NCBI GenBank assembly: GCA_949293265.1 | Contig: CASFCK010000006.1 | Location: 1 to 64,000 of the forward strand | Direction: 5' to 3' | Length of the DNA: 64,000 bases | Source of the DNA: an uncultured bacterium | Lineage (GTDB): Bacteria; Bacillota_I; Bacilli_A; Acholeplasmatales; Anaeroplasmataceae | In this document: one piece after another, positions 61,261 to 64,000 of the stretch | How the letters are laid out: every line of letters begins with the position of its first letter | How positions within the stretch are numbered: the stretch's first letter is position 1 | Program-made: the position numbers and the translations under genes | The notes under the pieces: model-generated | What the model was told of the DNA's origin: nothing | The model's database searches: none | What the model saw: only the letters and a program-made list of their open reading frames with translations

Positions 61261-63727
61261 CTAATGCATCAATTACCGCAATAGTAGAAATACTTTGTTC
61301 ATCTTTTAATCTAATTAATTTAACACCTTGAGCAGCTCTACCTGTAACGGAAATATCTTTTATTCTAATTCTTATATTTACACCTTTATCTGTTGTAATA
61401 ATTAAATCTTTATTATCATTAACAGCTGTTAAAGTTACAAGCTTACCATTTCTTTCTGTTACATTTAAAGCTTTTACACCTGTACCGCCACGAGATTGTA
61501 ATCGATATTCACTGGCATCTGTTCTCTTACCATAACCATTTTCTGTAACGACTAATATTTCACTACTATCTGAATCTATTACAGCCATACCTACTATATA
61601 ATCATCGTTTTGCTTGAAACGCATACCAGTAACACCACTAGCTGATCTACCCATTGATCTTACTTCATCTTCTTTAAATCTAATTGATTTACCACTTGAA
61701 CAGCCTAATACTATTTCTTTGTTTCCATCAGTTAAGGCAACATCAAATAATTCATCACCTTCTCTTAAAGTGATTGCATATTTACCGTTTGTTCTAATAT
61801 TTTTAAATTCTTCGATATCGGTTCTTTTTACGATACCTTCTTTTGTAACAAAGAATAAATATTTATAGGTATTTTCATTTGTTGGGATTGAAGTTATAGT
61901 GGCAATTTTTTCATTTTCTTTAAATGTTATGTAATTAACGATCGGACTACCTTTAGCTTGACGACTTGATTCTGGTATTTGATAAGCTTTTATAGCATAA
62001 ACTCGACCTAAATTAGTAAAGAAGTATAAGTAATCATGTGTAGAAGTAGGAATGATCTTCCAAACATCATCATCTTCTTTAGTTTTTATACCAGTTATTC
62101 CGACTCCGCCACGGTTTTGAACTTTATAAACATCTTGTTTCATACGTTTAGCATAGCCAGAAGAAGTAATAGTTATAATTACGTCTTCACGAGGAATTAA
62201 ATCTTCATTTTCAATATTTAAATCCGCATGTAGATTAATTTCAGATTTTCTATCATCAGCATATTTATTTTTAATTTCTAATAATTCTTTTTCAATTGTT
62301 TCTAATTTAATATCATCTGAATTAAGTATTTTTTGATATTCTTCGATTTGAACATTAAGATCAGCTTGTTCTTGTAATATTTTTTCTCTATTTAAACCAG
62401 ATAATCTTCTTAATTGCATATCTAAAATAGCAGTGGCTTGAATATCTGTTAAATTAAATCTTGCGATTAATTTTTCTTTTTCAGTACCATCATTAGTTTC
62501 ACGAATTATTTTAATTATTTCATCAATATTATCTTGAGCAATGATATAACCTTCTAAAATATGTAATCTTGCTAGTGCTTTATCTAAATCAAATTTAGTT
62601 CTTCTTGTTATAATTTCAACTTGGAATTTTAAATATTCATCTAAAGCTTCTTTTAAAGATACTGCCTTAGGAGCATTATTAACAAGACAAATCATATTCA
62701 TACCATAACTTGTTTGAAGTTGGGTATATTTATAAAGATTATTAAGCATTACTTCAGCATTAACATCTTTTCTTAATTCAATTACTATTCTAATTCCTTT
62801 ACGATTAGATTCATCTCTAATATCAGTTATACCTTCTACTATTTTATTTTTAGCTATTTCAGCTATTCTTTCGATCAATTTAGTTTTATTTACCATATAT
62901 GGTATCTCTGTAACAACAATAGAAGATTTACCTGTTTTTACATTTGTTTCAATATCAGCCTTAGATCTTATAACTATAGTTCCATTACCAGAAGTATAAG
63001 CTTTATAAAGACCTGATAACCCTAAAATTTGGCCTCCTGTAGGGAAATCTGGGCCTTTTATATATTTCATTAATTCTTCAACGGTAATTTCTTTGTTATG
63101 AATTAAAGCTACAATACCATCAATAACTTCGCCTAAATTATGAGGTGGAATATTAGTAGCCATACCAACAGCTATACCTGTTGTTCCATTCACAAGTAAA
63201 TTAGGAATACGAGAAGGTAAAACAACTGGTTCTCGTTCAGTTCCGTCATAATTATCAATAAAATCAACAGTGTTTTTATCGATATCTCTTACCATTTCAG
63301 CAGCAATTTTTGACATTCTCGCTTCAGTATAACGCATTGCGGCAGCACCATCACCATCTATATTACCAAAGTTACCATGTCCGTCAACTAATGGGTAACG
63401 ATAACTAAATGGTTGAGCCATTCTTACCATCGCATCATAAATAGAAGAATCACCATGAGGGTGATATTTACCCATAACATCACCAACGATACGAGCTGAT
63501 TTTTTATGCGCTACATTAGCATAAACACCCATTTCATTCATACCATAAATTATTCTTCTTTGAACTGGTTTTAAACCATCTCTAATATCTGGTAAAGCTC
63601 TAGAGATAATTACACTCATCGCATAAGATAAGAAAGATTTTTGTAATTTTTCATTAATATTTAGTTTTTCAATACGGTCAACTTCTTGGTTTTCCGCTTC
63701 TAAAAATTCCTTATTATCATGATTCAT
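61241..63727 (-). CDS. gyrA: DNA gyrase subunit A
   Basis: An 828-residue Gyr[22 protein letters not shown] near the N-terminus, the quinolone-target region [17 protein letters not shown] (89-105) with Ser94 and Asp98 as in susceptible enzymes, and catalytic Tyr133 in [10 protein letters not shown]. The C-terminal beta-pinwheel is present and the GyrA-box is seen as QNRGGVGI, a slightly divergent form of QRRGGKG. It is nine bases downstream of gyrB. Confidence 0.96.
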   Translation of the reverse strand: MNHDNKEFLEAENQEVDRIEKLNINEKLQKSFLSYAMSVIISRALPDIRDGLKPVQRRIIYGMNEMGVYANVAHKKSARIVGDVMGKYHPHGDSSIYDAMVRMAQPFSYRYPLVDGHGNFGNIDGDGAAAMRYTEARMSKIAAEMVRDIDKNTVDFIDNYDGTEREPVVLPSRIPNLLVNGTTGIAVGMATNIPPHNLGEVIDGIVALIHNKEITVEELMKYIKGPDFPTGGQILGLSGLYKAYTSGNGTIVIRSKADIETNVKTGKSSIVVTEIPYMVNKTKLIERIAEIAKNKIVEGITDIRDESNRKGIRIVIELRKDVNAEVMLNNLYKYTQLQTSYGMNMICLVNNAPKAVSLKEALDEYLKFQVEIITRRTKFDLDKALARLHILEGYIIAQDNIDEIIKIIRETNDGTEKEKLIARFNLTDIQATAILDMQLRRLSGLNREKILQEQADLNVQIEEYQKILNSDDIKLETIEKELLEIKNKYADDRKSEINLHADLNIENEDLIPREDVIITITSSGYAKRMKQDVYKVQNRGGVGITGIKTKEDDDVWKIIPTSTHDYLYFFTNLGRVYAIKAYQIPESSRQAKGSPIVNYITFKENEKIATITSIPTNENTYKYLFFVTKEGIVKRTDIEEFKNIRTNGKYAITLREGDELFDVALTDGNKEIVLGCSSGKSIRFKEDEVRSMGRSASGVTGMRFKQNDDYIVGMAVIDSDSSEILVVTENGYGKRTDASEYRLQSRGGTGVKALNVTERNGKLVTLTAVNDNKDLIITTDKGVNIRIRIKDISVTGRAAQGVKLIRLKDEQSISTIAVIDALEEEDLE

Positions 63728-63736
63728 AATCCACCT

Positions 63737-64000
63737 CTAGAAATCAAGATTAGCTGCATATTTAGCATTATCTTGAATAAATTTCTTTCTTGGTTCAACT
63801 TCATCACCCATCAACATACTAAACATTCTATCTGCTAGCATTGCATCATCTAGTTCAACTTGAGTTAAAGTTCTAACTGCCGGATCCATTGTTGTATCCC
63901 ATAATTGTTCAGCATCCATTTCACCAAGACCTTTATAACGTTGAATTGCTAGTTTCTTACCTGGAAGTGTTGCTTTATATTCTTCAAGTTCTTCATCAGA
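63737..64000 (-). CDS. gyrB: DNA gyrase subunit B (3' part, runs off the window)
   Basis: The C-terminal 87 codons of GyrB. The frame is open through the window end and reads [20 protein letters not shown] followed by WDTTMDP, the Toprim-end QRYKGLGEM motif, then [20 protein letters not shown] and [14 protein letters not shown], the usual GyrB C-terminus. The 5' part lies beyond 64000. Confidence 0.95.
   Translation of the reverse strand, partial: SDEELEEYKATLPGKKLAIQRYKGLGEMDAEQLWDTTMDPAVRTLTQVELDDAMLADRMFSMLMGDEVEPRKKFIQDNAKYAANLDF

Noticed and set aside
1-64000. Mollicutes genetic code (TGA as Trp)
   Set aside because: Several genes end in TGA at tight ATGA overlaps, and Trp positions in conserved motifs use TGG.

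Overview
The window is AT-rich chromosomal DNA (well over two-thirds A+T by eye) from a strictly anaerobic, fermentative member of the Bacilli. The most likely source is an uncultured gut lineage near the Mollicutes/Erysipelotrichia/RF39-type groups; that placement is inference. Evidence: a class III (oxygen-sensitive) ribonucleotide reductase with its radical-SAM activase, a PflA-type activase, a superoxide reductase, a small GAGA-tetraloop SRP RNA, the rpmE-tdk neighbourhood and gyrB-gyrA in Bacilli style, many lipoproteins and no outer-membrane genes. TGA is a normal stop (for example in ATGA overlaps at 10670-10673, 27451-27454, 46113-46116 and 50915-50918) and Trp is TGG, so the standard code is used despite the Mollicutes-like composition.

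Layout. 1-3.4 kb: two DUF4143-type ATPases; the first has a 33-bp tandem repeat running into its ribosome-binding site. 3.4-12.8 kb: a sugar module made of an AraC regulator fused to a GH39-like domain that lacks the acid/base Glu, divergent from an RbsABC-type importer (ATPase, two permeases, lipoprotein) and an esterase. The ATPase and first permease each carry an unusual Lys/Glu-rich helical segment. 12.8-16.5 kb: a broken gene, a FucI-like isomerase, an SLC13-type transporter and a RyR-motif protein. 16.5-20.1 kb: nrdD (with a fused glutaredoxin-like domain) and a MarR-NrdG fusion, behind a promoter whose -35 lies in a perfect palindrome. 20.1-25.9 kb: a MITE-like element, PepO, a serine recombinase, an M24 aminopeptidase, CvpA and a tiny P-loop protein. 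25.9-36.8 kb: housekeeping genes (ffs, corA, tadA, tdk, rpmE, yebC, mnmE), GNAT-domain fusions, zinc-ribbon membrane paralogues and an AEC transporter. 36.9-40 kb: an anchored Ig-like protein and a substrate-binding protein/permease pair with no ATPase. 40-41.6 kb: a third DUF4143 ATPase with repeated boxes upstream.

41.7-56.9 kb is a pectin-utilisation locus on the minus strand in two transcription units. The first encodes an Ig-like lipoprotein and a PL9 pectate-lyase lipoprotein. The second encodes a CUT1 oligosaccharide importer (two permeases, a large binding lipoprotein, an MsmK-type ATPase), five uncharacterised small membrane proteins, and a cytoplasmic GH28. Both promoters carry a CcpA/LacI-type operator. 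The proposed flow is: PL9 cuts pectin outside the cell, the importer takes up oligogalacturonides, and GH28 trims them inside. 56.9-58.4 kb holds a thioredoxin-like protein, a PflA-like activase and superoxide reductase. 58.4-64 kb holds a HIT protein, a nuclease-helicase, gyrA and the 3' end of gyrB.

Candidates for undescribed biology are the paired helical extensions of the RbsABC-type importer, the five membrane proteins inside the pectin importer operon, the self-contained MarR-NrdG/NrdD-Grx cassette, the two GNAT domains fused to nucleic-acid enzymes, and the repeat arrays upstream of the DUF4143 ATPases. Function is assigned from motif recognition only; no database search was run.
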